Shown here: one piece after another, positions 16,523-23,115 of the stretch
How positions within the stretch are numbered: the stretch's first letter is position 1
Layout: every line of letters starts with the position of its first letter
Assembly: GCF_900110755.1 (NCBI RefSeq)
Contig: NZ_FOFF01000065.1
Coordinates: 1 to 40,250 of the forward strand
Direction of reading: 5' to 3'
Length of the DNA: 40,250 bases
DNA from: Streptomyces sp. yr375
GTDB taxonomy: Bacteria > Actinomycetota > Actinomycetes > Streptomycetales > Streptomycetaceae
Program-made: the position numbers and the translations under genes
Notes under the pieces: model-generated
Databases searched by the model: none
The model's input: only the letters and a program-made list of their open reading frames with translations
Told to the model about the DNA's origin: nothing

Positions 16523-16693
16523 TCAGACGGCGGACTGCCCGGAGCCCGGGCACATCTCCCGCGAGCCCGGCTTCTGGTGCTGGGCCACCGGCTGACCAAG
16601 GTCAGCGCCGACGGTGGAGTAACAGACCGGACAGCTTCCCGGGCACTCGCCCGGGTCGAAGCGGGCGCCGGGGTGGTTGTGCGTGCATCCCAT
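16523..16693 (-). CDS. Small cysteine-rich protein, unknown function
   Basis: 56 aa. Cysteines lie at positions 3, 17, 21, 24 and 48, with His at 5 and 7. CPGSCPVC resembles half of a zinc ribbon, so metal binding or a redox role is possible. ATG 16693 has a near-perfect GAGGAG 6 nt upstream, which is the main reason to call it. A strong terminator follows. It lies 86 nt downstream of the 129-aa gene, with a hairpin between them. No named family recognised. Confidence 0.75.
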   Translation of the reverse strand: MGCTHNHPGARFDPGECPGSCPVCYSTVGADLGQPVAQHQKPGSREMCPGSGQSAV

Positions 16694-16743
16694 ATCGAGC
16701 TCCTCACATCGCGTGGATGGTGCTGACAGGTGGTGCCGTGCAA

Positions 16744-16776
16744 CTCCCCGCGCGGCCGGGTCCCGGCGGCGGGGAG
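16744..16776 (-). other. Intercistronic hairpin
   Basis: CTCCCCGC pairs with GCGGGGAG around an inner GCCGGG/CCCGGC stem. It lies 3 nt beyond the stop of the 129-aa gene and 50 nt before the 56-aa gene. It could be a (partial) terminator or an mRNA-stabilising element. Confidence 0.6.
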
Positions 16777-16779
16777 GGT

Positions 16780-17169
16780 CTAGAACTTCCGCAGGAAGGC
16801 GCGCTCGCCGTTGTGGAAGAACACGGTCACGCCCTCGCTCGTCTTCTCCTCGCGGGTCGACCAGACCTCAAGCAGCCTGGTGTCAGGCGAGTCCGCCGCG
16901 CCGATGACAGCGGCCAACCACGCGTCCGCCGGGCCGTTGGCGGGCGCGGTCGTCCATTCGGCCGGCTGCCCGTGCACGGCGGCGGTCGGGGTGTCGTGCT
17001 TGGCACCCTCGGCGAGCTGCCCGATGATCTGCCACCGCTGCTCGCTGCCTGCGGCGGTCACGGCCAGGGCATAGGGGTGCGGACCGCCTTCGATGATGTC
17101 GACGCGCTGCACGTCGGGCGTGTTTTTCAGCAGGTCAACCAGGTAGTCACGGTAATCCAGGGGGCGCAT
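16780..17169 (-). CDS. Hypothetical protein, 129 aa
   Basis: Soluble, mildly acidic, no membrane segment. It begins MRPLDYRDYLVDLLKNTPDVQRVDI and ends TVFFHNGERAFLRKF; alternating strands at both ends suggest a small alpha/beta domain. ATG 17169 has GAGAGGAA about 9 nt upstream. It is divergent from the XRE regulator (about 450 bp between them) and upstream of the Cys-rich gene, with which it may be cotranscribed. I do not recognise the family. Confidence 0.75.
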   Translation of the reverse strand: MRPLDYRDYLVDLLKNTPDVQRVDIIEGGPHPYALAVTAAGSEQRWQIIGQLAEGAKHDTPTAAVHGQPAEWTTAPANGPADAWLAAVIGAADSPDTRLLEVWSTREEKTSEGVTVFFHNGERAFLRKF

Positions 17170-17619
17170 TTGTGATCATTTCCTCTCGTGGCAGCCTGGT
17201 CAGTCTATGAGCCATCCGAGCCTGGAGGGCCTGATGTTGCGCGCTCGAAATGCCGACGGCGGGTCATGTCTCGCGGGTACTGGATGCAGCCCCGGTCGGC
17301 GACGGGGGACGTCGGCCGAGGCCGCGGTTCCCGCCCGCCTTCGTGACGCCTGACCAGGCGGGCCGTGTTGCTGTAGGCCTCGTGCCAGGCGCAGAACGCG
17401 ATGCCGGTCGCCTGGGGGATGGTGGGGGATTCCTCGGTCTGCGTAGGCTCGCCACGTCGCCTCCAGACCAGTCGGCCACACCCGGGGCCGTTCGCGCGGT
17501 CGCCGGGATTTCACGTACCTGGTCAGGCTGGCGTGACGGACGGTGTCGACTCGATCCCCTACCGGTAATCTCACGGTGAGATGACTTCTCATCCCGTTCG
17601 CGATACCAGGGGCCGCGCG
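17170..17619. other. Divergent intergenic region upstream of the XRE gene
   Basis: 450 bp between two divergent genes. Apart from the promoter/palindrome at its right end (17544-17582) I see no gene; minus-strand frames crossing it have no recognisable protein character. Confidence 0.5.
17544..17582 (+). promoter_or_regulatory. Promoter and palindromic operator of the XRE gene
   Basis: A TGTCGA box and a TAATCT box (17566-17571) are 16 nt apart. Straddling the expected start of transcription is a perfect palindrome, ATCTCAC-G-GTGAGAT (17568-17582), overlapped on its right by TGAGA-N5-TCTCA. This is a likely autoregulation site for the downstream XRE protein. Confidence 0.55.
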
Positions 17620-18471
17620 ATGCCGACTGCACTGGAGCCGATCGAACTGCCCGGCTGGGCGTGGGAGAAGGCCGAGGTCCGTCAGGCCCTCAGAGCCCGG
17701 GACATGGGTGCCGTGTTCCGGCACGTGCAGCAGTACGCCGGCGCGAGTCAGGCACGGATCGCGACCGCGGCCGGGATGACCCAGGCCCGCGTCAACGAGA
17801 TCATCAACGGCCGCCGCGAAGTGTCCCGGCTCGACGTGTACGAGCGGATCGCCGACGGCCTCCACATGCCCGACGACGCCCGCCACCTCCTCGGCCTCGC
17901 CGCGAGCAGGGAGAAGCGCACGGGTGGCCCTGCGTTCGACCTGGCGGCGTTCCCGGAAGTGGTGCGCGTGTACGCGGCGCAGAACTCGGCGGCCGAGGAG
18001 ATCCGGCAGCAGGCCCGCGACGCACAGGAGTTGGACGTCCTGGCGGTGCGTGGGCTCGGTCTGATCGGGTTGAACGACAGCCTGCTGCGCGCCTGTCTGC
18101 CGCGAGAGCGGGGTGGCCGGGGGCTCCGGGTGCGGGTGGCGCTCCTCGACCCCGACAGCGACGCCCTGGCCCGCCGCGCGGCCGAGATCGGCGAGTCCCC
18201 GGAGTCCCTCGCCGGCGGTGTACGGCTGGCGGAGGCGCGGCTACGGGAGTTGGCCGGCGCGGGTGACGTGGGCGTGTGGCGGTATCAGATGCTGCCCACT
18301 TGGCGGGTCATCCGCACGGACTCCACCATGTTCGTCGGTGCCTTCGACTCCGGGTGGGAGGGCCACGAGTCGGCGCTGTACAAGGTGATGGCGACGCCGC
18401 ACGGCCCGCTGTTCCGTGGGTTCAGCAGGATGTTCGAGGCGGTCATCGACGGCGCGAAGCGCACCGTCTGA
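17620..18471 (+). CDS. XRE-family transcriptional regulator with C-terminal sensor-like domain
   Basis: 283 aa from ATG 17620, chosen over ATG 17581 because AGGGG lies 8 nt upstream and 17581 has no spaced ribosome-binding site. A helix-turn-helix spans about residues 40-90: SQARIATAAGMTQARVNEIING. The rest (115-283) contains LRVRVALLDPDSDALARRAA and RVIRTDSTMFVGAFDSG. This looks like the ligand-sensing, phospholipase-D-like C-terminal domains seen on other actinobacterial XRE regulators, but that resemblance is from memory. Only 17 nt separate it from the CYTH gene, so the two form an operon. The palindrome over its promoter suggests self-repression. Confidence 0.88.
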   Translation: MPTALEPIELPGWAWEKAEVRQALRARDMGAVFRHVQQYAGASQARIATAAGMTQARVNEIINGRREVSRLDVYERIADGLHMPDDARHLLGLAASREKRTGGPAFDLAAFPEVVRVYAAQNSAAEEIRQQARDAQELDVLAVRGLGLIGLNDSLLRACLPRERGGRGLRVRVALLDPDSDALARRAAEIGESPESLAGGVRLAEARLRELAGAGDVGVWRYQMLPTWRVIRTDSTMFVGAFDSGWEGHESALYKVMATPHGPLFRGFSRMFEAVIDGAKRTV

Positions 18472-18488
18472 AGATGAGGGGAGCGGCC

Positions 18489-19055
18489 GTGATCGAGGCC
18501 GAGTTGAAGGCCCGGGTCCATGCGCCGGAAGCCGTGATGCGGCTGCTCGACGAGCGGGCCACGGCCCGGGTCGAGGTGTACCAGGATACGTACTACGACC
18601 GGCCGGACGGCTCGCTGGAGAAGGCCGACCAGGAGCTGCGGGTGCGTACCGTCCACGGCGCGGACGTCACCCGCACGGTCCTCACCTACAAGGGCGCGAC
18701 GGTCGACGAGGACTCCGGGTCGAAGCCCGAGCACGAGACGGTTGTCGCCGATGCGGAGGCCGCGCACGCGATCCTCCGTGGCCTCGGTCATGTCGAGGTC
18801 ATCGCGTTCGAGAAGCGGTGCCGGAACTACGACATCACCGCGCGCGGTCGGCAGATGCTCGCCACCCTCGTGCGGGTCCCGGAGATCGACGGGACGTTCC
18901 TGGAGGTCGAGACCCTCGCGCATGAGGACGACGTGACCGCAGCCCTCGGCGATGTCCGCGCTGTCTTTGAGGAGTTGGGCATCGGGCCGGAGGACCTGAC
19001 GAAGGAGACCTACACAGGAGCTGTTGCCGCCCAGCGCAGTCAACCCCGAACATGA
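18489..19055 (+). CDS. CYTH-domain protein (class IV adenylate cyclase / triphosphatase family)
   Basis: 188 aa. CYTH enzymes form an eight-strand tunnel that binds triphosphates with metal and act as adenylate cyclase, thiamine triphosphatase or inorganic triphosphatase. The N-terminal ExExK signature is present (IEAELKARV), followed by DTYYDRP, ELRVRTV, LTYKG, KPEHETV, FEKRCRNYDI and TFLEVETL, the charged pattern that lines the tunnel. GTG 18489 has AGGGGAG 5 nt upstream. Second gene of an operon with the XRE regulator; a strong terminator follows. Whether it makes cAMP or hydrolyses a triphosphate cannot be told from sequence. Confidence 0.88.
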   Translation: MIEAELKARVHAPEAVMRLLDERATARVEVYQDTYYDRPDGSLEKADQELRVRTVHGADVTRTVLTYKGATVDEDSGSKPEHETVVADAEAAHAILRGLGHVEVIAFEKRCRNYDITARGRQMLATLVRVPEIDGTFLEVETLAHEDDVTAALGDVRAVFEELGIGPEDLTKETYTGAVAAQRSQPRT

Positions 19056-19057
19056 CG

Positions 19058-19093
19058 AAGCGTCCCCGCCCTCCGAGGAGGACGGGGACGCTT
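19058..19093. terminator. Bidirectional terminator between CYTH and small membrane genes
   Basis: AAGCGTCCCCG and its exact complement CGGGGACGCTT flank a 14-nt loop, with A and T runs at the ends. It starts 3 nt after the CYTH stop and ends just before the stop of the convergent 93-aa gene. Confidence 0.9.
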
Positions 19094-19375
19094 TCATGGG
19101 CGCCAGGGTGTGAGGTCGAGGTCTGCAGACGGTTCAGGTGCCGGGCCAGCCGGGGTGTCGGGGCCGACGCGCCGAGCCCACAGGCGGAGGTCCAGGTAGG
19201 CGCGGGTCAGCAGCTTCCGCTGCGTCCGCTCCTCCTTCACCTTTTGTCCAGCCGCTTTGATCGCCGTGAAGTCCGCGCGCCGGTTCGTCGCCCGCGACTG
19301 AGTCCACGACAGCAGCCCCACCACCAGCCCCACCACCAGCGCCACCGCGCCGCCCGACTGGGCCCCCACATCCAT
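19094..19375 (-). CDS. Small membrane-anchored protein, phage-like
   Basis: 93 aa: one N-terminal membrane segment (GGAVALVVGLVVGLLSWTQS, residues 7-26) followed by a basic, helical cytoplasmic part rich in Lys/Arg. The layout resembles small membrane proteins near lysis or tail genes of Streptomyces phages and integrated elements; that is an impression from memory. ATG 19375 shares one base with the stop of the 135-aa gene (TGATG), so the pair is coupled. Confidence 0.7.
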   Translation of the reverse strand: MDVGAQSGGAVALVVGLVVGLLSWTQSRATNRRADFTAIKAAGQKVKEERTQRKLLTRAYLDLRLWARRVGPDTPAGPAPEPSADLDLTPWRP

Positions 19376-19782
19376 CAGCGTCGAACCTTTCTCAGGTGCG
19401 GCGCAGGCGGGTCGTCCATCCCGGACACCAGCACCACGCCGATGGTGTACGCCCCCCAGCCGCAAGCCGATCCGACCGCCGGCGGGAAAGGCCCGGCAGC
19501 AGCAGCCGTGAACACTCCGGCCCACAGCCCGGCCGGGACGCCGAGCGCCGTGAGCCCGAGAGCCTGCACGCGCGGGCAGTTGACGACGAGACCGCACGAG
19601 GCGGCCAGGAGACCGCAGGCCACCCACATCCAGCCGAGCGCGTCGAGGGGGATGTGCTGGGTCAGGTCGGCCAGGCCCCGGGCTGTGCCGTAGCGCGGGT
19701 TGCCGACGATGCCGAGTCCGCCGTATCCGGCCCCGCCCAGGCCGATGACGACGAGGAAGGCGCGGTGGGCCCGGAAGAGCAC
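19375..19782 (-). CDS. Four-helix membrane protein, unknown
   Basis: 135 aa with about four hydrophobic stretches (FLVVIGLGGAGYGGLG; ALGWMWVACGLLAASCGLVV; ALGLTALGVPAGLWAGVFTAAA; GAYTIGVVLVSGM). GTG 19782 has only a weak GAG 5-6 nt upstream, so the start is uncertain. It lies next to tRNA-Thr and upstream of the 93-aa membrane gene. Probably part of an accessory or prophage-derived pair; no function assigned. Confidence 0.65.
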   Translation of the reverse strand: MLFRAHRAFLVVIGLGGAGYGGLGIVGNPRYGTARGLADLTQHIPLDALGWMWVACGLLAASCGLVVNCPRVQALGLTALGVPAGLWAGVFTAAAAGPFPPAVGSACGWGAYTIGVVLVSGMDDPPAPHLRKVRR

Positions 19783-19864
19783 AGATGCTCACACACCGCT
19801 CACGCAGACCCCTCGGAATGATCTAGGAACGGGGCCGGATACGGCCTGAGCTGGGAAGGAAGAG

Positions 19865-19937
19865 GGCCCCCTGTCGGATTCGAACCGACGACCTTCGCTT
19901 TACAAGAGCGGTGCTCTACCAACTGAGCTAAGGAGGC
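19865..19937 (-). tRNA. tRNA-Thr, anticodon TGT
   Basis: Acceptor GCCTCCT pairs with AGGGGGC; D arm GCTCAGTTGGTAGAGC; anticodon loop CTTGTAA with TGT; T arm GTCGGTTCGAATCCGAC. No CCA is encoded. The gene points left, so its 3' end, the usual integration target, faces the accessory region and the NRPS cluster. Confidence 0.95.
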
Positions 19938-20080
19938 GTGCGCGCGTGACTCACGTGCGTGCCCGTGCAGTGTACCCAGGTCACCGGGGCGGCCCGTCGA
20001 AAATTTCCGCGAAGTTCACATGCCTCCAGGTACTGACAGATCAGGCGAACGCGAGGTACCGTCCTGACCCAGTTCGCTCA

Positions 20081-20096
20081 TGTGGACTACACCAAC
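20081..20096. promoter_or_regulatory. DasR-type (dre-like) operator upstream of msiK
   Basis: TGTGGACTACACCAAC matches the dre core pattern TGG-x-CTA-x-ACCA, 60 nt before the msiK ATG. DasR, the GlcNAc-responsive repressor, controls sugar uptake genes in Streptomyces. The match is imperfect at the two variable core positions. Confidence 0.5.
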
Positions 20097-20155
20097 CACC
20101 TTCCTACAACGGATCGTCCGGCACGTTCCTGCCGGTAGAAGGGGGCCTCACAGCC

Positions 20156-21241
20156 ATGGCCACTGTTACGTTCGACAAGGCGACCCGGATCTACCCGGGT
20201 TCCACGAAGCCCGCCGTCGACGCGCTGGAGATCGACATCGCGGACGGTGAGTTCCTCGTCCTGGTCGGTCCGTCCGGCTGCGGCAAGTCCACCTCGCTCC
20301 GCATGCTCGCGGGGCTCGAGGACGTCAACGGCGGTGCGATCCGCATCGGCGACCGCGACGTCACGCACCTGCCGCCGAAGGACCGGGACATCGCCATGGT
20401 GTTCCAGAACTACGCGCTCTACCCGCACATGTCGGTCGCCGACAACATGGGCTTCGCGCTGAAGATCGCCGGCGTCAACAAGGCGGAGATCCGGCAGAAG
20501 GTCGAGGAGGCCGCGAAGATCCTCGACCTCACCGACTACCTGGACCGCAAGCCGAAGGCCCTCTCCGGCGGTCAGCGCCAGCGGGTCGCGATGGGCCGCG
20601 CCATCGTGCGCGAGCCGCAGGTCTTCCTCATGGACGAGCCGCTGTCCAACCTGGACGCCAAGCTCCGCGTCTCGACGCGCACGCAGATCGCGTCGCTCCA
20701 GCGCCGCCTCGGCATCACCACCGTCTACGTCACCCACGACCAGGTCGAGGCGCTGACGATGGGCGACCGGGTCGCCGTCCTCAAGGACGGTCTGCTCCAG
20801 CAGGTCGACACCCCGCGCAACATGTACGACCGCCCCGCCAACCTCTTCGTCGCCGGCTTCATCGGCTCCCCGGCGATGAACCTCGTCGAGGTCCCGATCA
20901 CCGACGGCGGCGTGAAGTTCGGCAACGCGGTGGTGCCGGTGCAGCGTGACGCGCTCTCCGCCGCCACCGACAAGACGGTCACCGTCGGCGTCCGCCCCGA
21001 GCACTTCGACGTGGCCACCGGCGTCGAGAAGGGCCTCGCGGTCGTCGTGAACGTGGTCGAGGAGCTCGGCTCCGACGCCTTCGTCTACGGCACCGCCCAG
21101 GTCGGCGACGAGTCGAAGGACCTCGTGGTCCGCGTCGGCGGCCGTGACGTCCCGGAGAAGGGCAGCACGCTGCACGTCGTCCCGCGCGGCGGCGAGACCC
21201 ACGTGTTCTCGACGTCGACGGGCGAGCGCCTCTCGGACTGA
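20156..21241 (+). CDS. msiK: ABC transporter ATPase shared by sugar uptake systems (MsiK)
   Basis: 361 aa. Walker A GPSGCGKST (near residue 37), Q-loop MVFQNYALYPH (near 82), signature LSGGQRQRVAMGRA (near 136), Walker B VFLMDEPLSNLDAKLR, H-loop VYVTHDQVEA. The C-terminal third is the regulatory OB-like domain of MalK/UgpC-type ATPases (VGVRPEHF). In Streptomyces a single MsiK energises several carbohydrate importers such as those for cellobiose, maltose and chitobiose, so it stands without permease genes, as here. ATG 20156 is preceded by AAGGGGG; upstream in-frame sequence lacks homology. A dre-like site precedes it and a perfect terminator follows. Confidence 0.95.
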   Translation: MATVTFDKATRIYPGSTKPAVDALEIDIADGEFLVLVGPSGCGKSTSLRMLAGLEDVNGGAIRIGDRDVTHLPPKDRDIAMVFQNYALYPHMSVADNMGFALKIAGVNKAEIRQKVEEAAKILDLTDYLDRKPKALSGGQRQRVAMGRAIVREPQVFLMDEPLSNLDAKLRVSTRTQIASLQRRLGITTVYVTHDQVEALTMGDRVAVLKDGLLQQVDTPRNMYDRPANLFVAGFIGSPAMNLVEVPITDGGVKFGNAVVPVQRDALSAATDKTVTVGVRPEHFDVATGVEKGLAVVVNVVEELGSDAFVYGTAQVGDESKDLVVRVGGRDVPEKGSTLHVVPRGGETHVFSTSTGERLSD

Positions 21242-21309
21242 CGGCGCGGCGCGACCTACGACGCCACGAAACGGCTGATTAAACCCGGGTAATTCACCCA
21301 GGTTGACGA

Positions 21310-21341
21310 AAAGGGCCCCGCAGCCTGCTGCGGGGCCCTTT
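21310..21341. terminator. msiK terminator
   Basis: AAAGGGCCCCGCA, 6-nt loop GCCTGC, TGCGGGGCCCTTT followed by TCTCG: a 13-bp perfect stem, the inner loop of which can pair two bases further. Located 69 nt after the msiK stop. Confidence 0.9.
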
Positions 21342-21444
21342 CTCGTGCCCGGAAAATCCCCAACACGGCGGACATTTCACCCATGCCCCGTCAACCCCTT
21401 ACCCAAAAGGGAGCACAGCTTCATCCCCCGTATGGGTGACTAAA

Positions 21445-21474
21445 TGTCGCCAAATCATTACTGCACGCTACCCT
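21445..21474 (+). promoter_or_regulatory. Candidate leaderless promoter
   Basis: TGTCGC (-35-like, 21445-21450) and TACCCT (-10, 21469-21474) are 18 nt apart, and the -10 ends 7 nt before the GTG at 21482, where there is no ribosome-binding site. Transcription would begin at the start codon. Confidence 0.5.
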
Positions 21475-21481
21475 CTCACGC

Positions 21482-21961
21482 GTGAAGCACTCCGCGAACC
21501 ACTCCACCACCCAGCGCGCGCGCGGCGGCCGGGGCGGCCCAGCCCGCCGTATCGGCCGCTCGCTCGCCCTCGTCCTGCCCGTAGTCATGGTGCTCTCCGG
21601 GACCCTCGCGGTCACCCGGGTCAACTGGTCGGGGGACCCCTCGGATTCGGTGCTCACCGCCTCCGACGTCTCCACCGCGCACCAGGCCGCGCAGCACGCC
21701 GCCGACGCCGCCAAGGCCCCGCAGGACGTCCTGCGGGACCAGTTGCTCACCGAGCTCCAGGAGAAGGATCCGGGCGTCGCCCTGACCCACCTCCAGGCCG
21801 CGGTGAACGGCAAGCCGTCGCTGGCCGGCCACTGCGCCTCCATCGCCCGCGCCCTGGGCCGCGCCGCGGTCCGCATGTACGGGCCGTCCCGAGCGCAGTC
21901 GTACGCCCGCCCGGTGTGCGACACCGCCTTCGCCTCGGGCGTCCTGGCGGCACACGGCTAA
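21482..21961 (+). CDS. Secreted or membrane-anchored hypothetical protein
   Basis: 159 aa. A basic N-terminus with Arg-rich stretch is followed by a hydrophobic segment (SLALVLPVVMVLSGTLAV, residues 37-54); the rest is an Ala-rich, helical extracellular part with two Cys (SLAGHCASI and ARPVCDTAF) that could form a disulfide. No known domain recognised. GTG 21482 has no Shine-Dalgarno but fits a leaderless start. A perfect palindrome (21960-21975) covers its stop codon and a terminator follows. Confidence 0.8.
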   Translation: MKHSANHSTTQRARGGRGGPARRIGRSLALVLPVVMVLSGTLAVTRVNWSGDPSDSVLTASDVSTAHQAAQHAADAAKAPQDVLRDQLLTELQEKDPGVALTHLQAAVNGKPSLAGHCASIARALGRAAVRMYGPSRAQSYARPVCDTAFASGVLAAHG

Positions 21962-22014
21962 GGCCCCGGGGCCTTGAGCCCCCACCCCCACCCCCTCTCC
22001 CGCCCCACCGGACC

Positions 22015-22046
22015 GCGTGGCTCCCCTCCCACCGGGGGAGCCACGC
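22015..22046 (+). terminator. Terminator after the secreted-protein gene
   Basis: GCGTGGCTCCCC, 8-nt loop, GGGGAGCCACGC: a 12-bp perfect stem. A second perfect palindrome, AAGGCCCCGGGGCCTT (21960-21975), lies directly at the preceding stop codon. Confidence 0.85.
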
Positions 22047-22066
22047 ACCCGGCGACGGGCGGCACG

Positions 22067-22072
22067 TACAGT
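22067..22072 (+). promoter_or_regulatory. -10 element of a leaderless promoter (nucleotidyltransferase)
   Basis: TACAGT followed by 6 nt and then ATG. No Shine-Dalgarno sequence fits between them, so the message probably starts at the ATG. Confidence 0.5.
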
Positions 22073-22078
22073 GCGGGC

Positions 22079-22810
22079 ATGACCGATCCGCACGCCGCGT
22101 CCCACCCCACGCAAGCCGTCATCCTGGCCGGTGGCCAGGGGTCCCGGCTGCGCCCCTACACCGACGACCGCCCCAAGCCGATGGTCGAGATCCCCGGCAC
22201 GGGGACGCCGATCATCGGCCACCAGCTCGGCTGGCTCGCCGAGGAGGGCGTGACCGACGTCGTCGTCTCCTGCGGCCACCTCGCCGAAGTCCTCGACGAC
22301 TGGCTGAAGTCGGCCGAGCTGCCCGTGAAGGTCACCACCGTCGTGGAGTCCGAGCCTCTGGGCCGCGGCGGCGGCCTGAAGTACGCGGCCGCCCACCTCC
22401 CCCACCCCGACCGGCCCTGGTACGCCACCAACGGCGACATCTGGACCCGTTTCTCGCTGCGCGAGATGGCCGACTTCCACACCGAGCGCGACGCCGTGGC
22501 GACGGTCGCCCTCGCCCGCCCGCGCATCCCCTGGGGCGCGGTGCAGACGGACGGCTTCGGCCACATCACCGACTTCATCGAAGCCCCGCCCACGACCTAC
22601 GAGATCAACGCGGGCGTCTACGTCTTCTCCCCCGCCTTCGCCGACCTCCTCCCCACCCTCGGCGACCACGAACGCACCACGTTCCCCCACCTGGCCCGAG
22701 AACTCCGCCTGGCCGGCTACCCCATCCCCCAGGGCGCGTACTGGCGAGCCATCGACACAGCGAAGGACCTCACGGAAGCCGCAAAGGAACTGGCAGCGCT
22801 GGGTCGCTGA
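22079..22810 (+). CDS. Sugar-1-phosphate nucleotidyltransferase
   Basis: 243 aa, GT-A-like nucleotidyltransferase fold, making NDP-sugar and pyrophosphate from sugar-1-phosphate and NTP. Signature LAGGQGSRLRPYTDDRPKPM (residues about 16-35), then ESEPLGRGGGLKYA, the metal-binding NGDIWTRF and NAGVYVFSP. The short length means only the catalytic domain is present, without the left-handed beta-helix seen in GlmU-type enzymes. Most like mannose-1-phosphate guanylyltransferase or glucose-1-phosphate thymidylyltransferase homologues; the sugar cannot be decided. Monocistronic between terminators. Confidence 0.88.
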   Translation: MTDPHAASHPTQAVILAGGQGSRLRPYTDDRPKPMVEIPGTGTPIIGHQLGWLAEEGVTDVVVSCGHLAEVLDDWLKSAELPVKVTTVVESEPLGRGGGLKYAAAHLPHPDRPWYATNGDIWTRFSLREMADFHTERDAVATVALARPRIPWGAVQTDGFGHITDFIEAPPTTYEINAGVYVFSPAFADLLPTLGDHERTTFPHLARELRLAGYPIPQGAYWRAIDTAKDLTEAAKELAALGR

Positions 22811-22841
22811 CAGTCGGGCAGGAGACCGTCGTGTCGTCACC

Positions 22842-22885
22842 TGCGGGCCGGTGGGGGCTGGTCGCGCAGTTCCCCGCGCCCCTTA
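22842..22885 (+). repeat. Dispersed intergenic repeat, copy 1
   Basis: A 43-44 bp element containing CGCGCAGTTCCCCGCGCCCC, preceded by GCGGGCCGGTGGGGGCTGG. Copy 2 (23055-23097) is its inverted twin on the other side of the terminator array; copy 3 is at 27525-27568. Elements of this type are, as I recall, common between genes in Streptomyces genomes. Confidence 0.8.
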
Positions 22886-22890
22886 GGGGC

Positions 22891-23038
22891 GACGGTGTGC
22901 CGCGCGCTGACAGGCGCTGCTGACACGACGGTCGGGGTGCCGCGCACCAACAAGCGTTCCTGACACGACAGCGGGGTGCCGCGCACCGACAAGCACCGCT
23001 CATACGACGGTGGGGGTGCCGTGCGCTGGTAAGCGCAC
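22891..23038. repeat. Degenerate ~38-nt tandem repeat, 4 units
   Basis: Units begin at 22891, 22927, 22967 and 23006. Each has GACGGT (or GACAGC), then GGGGTGCCGCGC, then a GACAAGCG-like word, then a TGACAC-like end. The last unit has become one arm of a perfect hairpin (23006-23053). Confidence 0.75.
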
Positions 23039-23053
23039 GGCACCCCCACCGTC
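23006..23053. terminator. Perfect 21-bp-stem bidirectional terminator
   Basis: GACGGTGGGGGTGCCGTGCGC, 6-nt loop TGGTAA, exact reverse complement. It lies between the convergent nucleotidyltransferase and DoxX genes and is much longer than a typical terminator stem. Confidence 0.85.
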
Positions 23054-23054
23054 T

Positions 23055-23097
23055 TTAGGGGCGCGGGGAACTGCGCGACCAGCCCCCACCGGCCCGC
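23055..23097 (-). repeat. Dispersed intergenic repeat, copy 2 (inverted)
   Basis: Reverse complement of copy 1 across the whole element, so copies 1 and 2 form a large inverted repeat around the tandem array. Confidence 0.8.
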
Positions 23098-23115
23098 GGC
23101 CGTGAACGAGACCCG

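Noticed and set aside
16089..16595. 168-codon plus-strand frame upstream of dpgC
   Set aside because: It crosses the motif, tandem repeat and a terminator, is low-complexity and overlaps the better supported Cys-rich gene.
17200..17886. 228-codon minus-strand frame opposite the XRE gene
   Set aside because: It overlaps the XRE coding region and promoter and has no recognisable protein features.
19865..19937. Attachment-site duplicate of the tRNA 3' end inside the window
   Set aside because: No second copy of the TTCGAATCCGACAGGGGGC-type sequence was found in 1-19.8 kb.
22891..23053. Repeat array considered as CRISPR
   Set aside because: Units are degenerate and contiguous with no unique spacers, and no cas genes are present.
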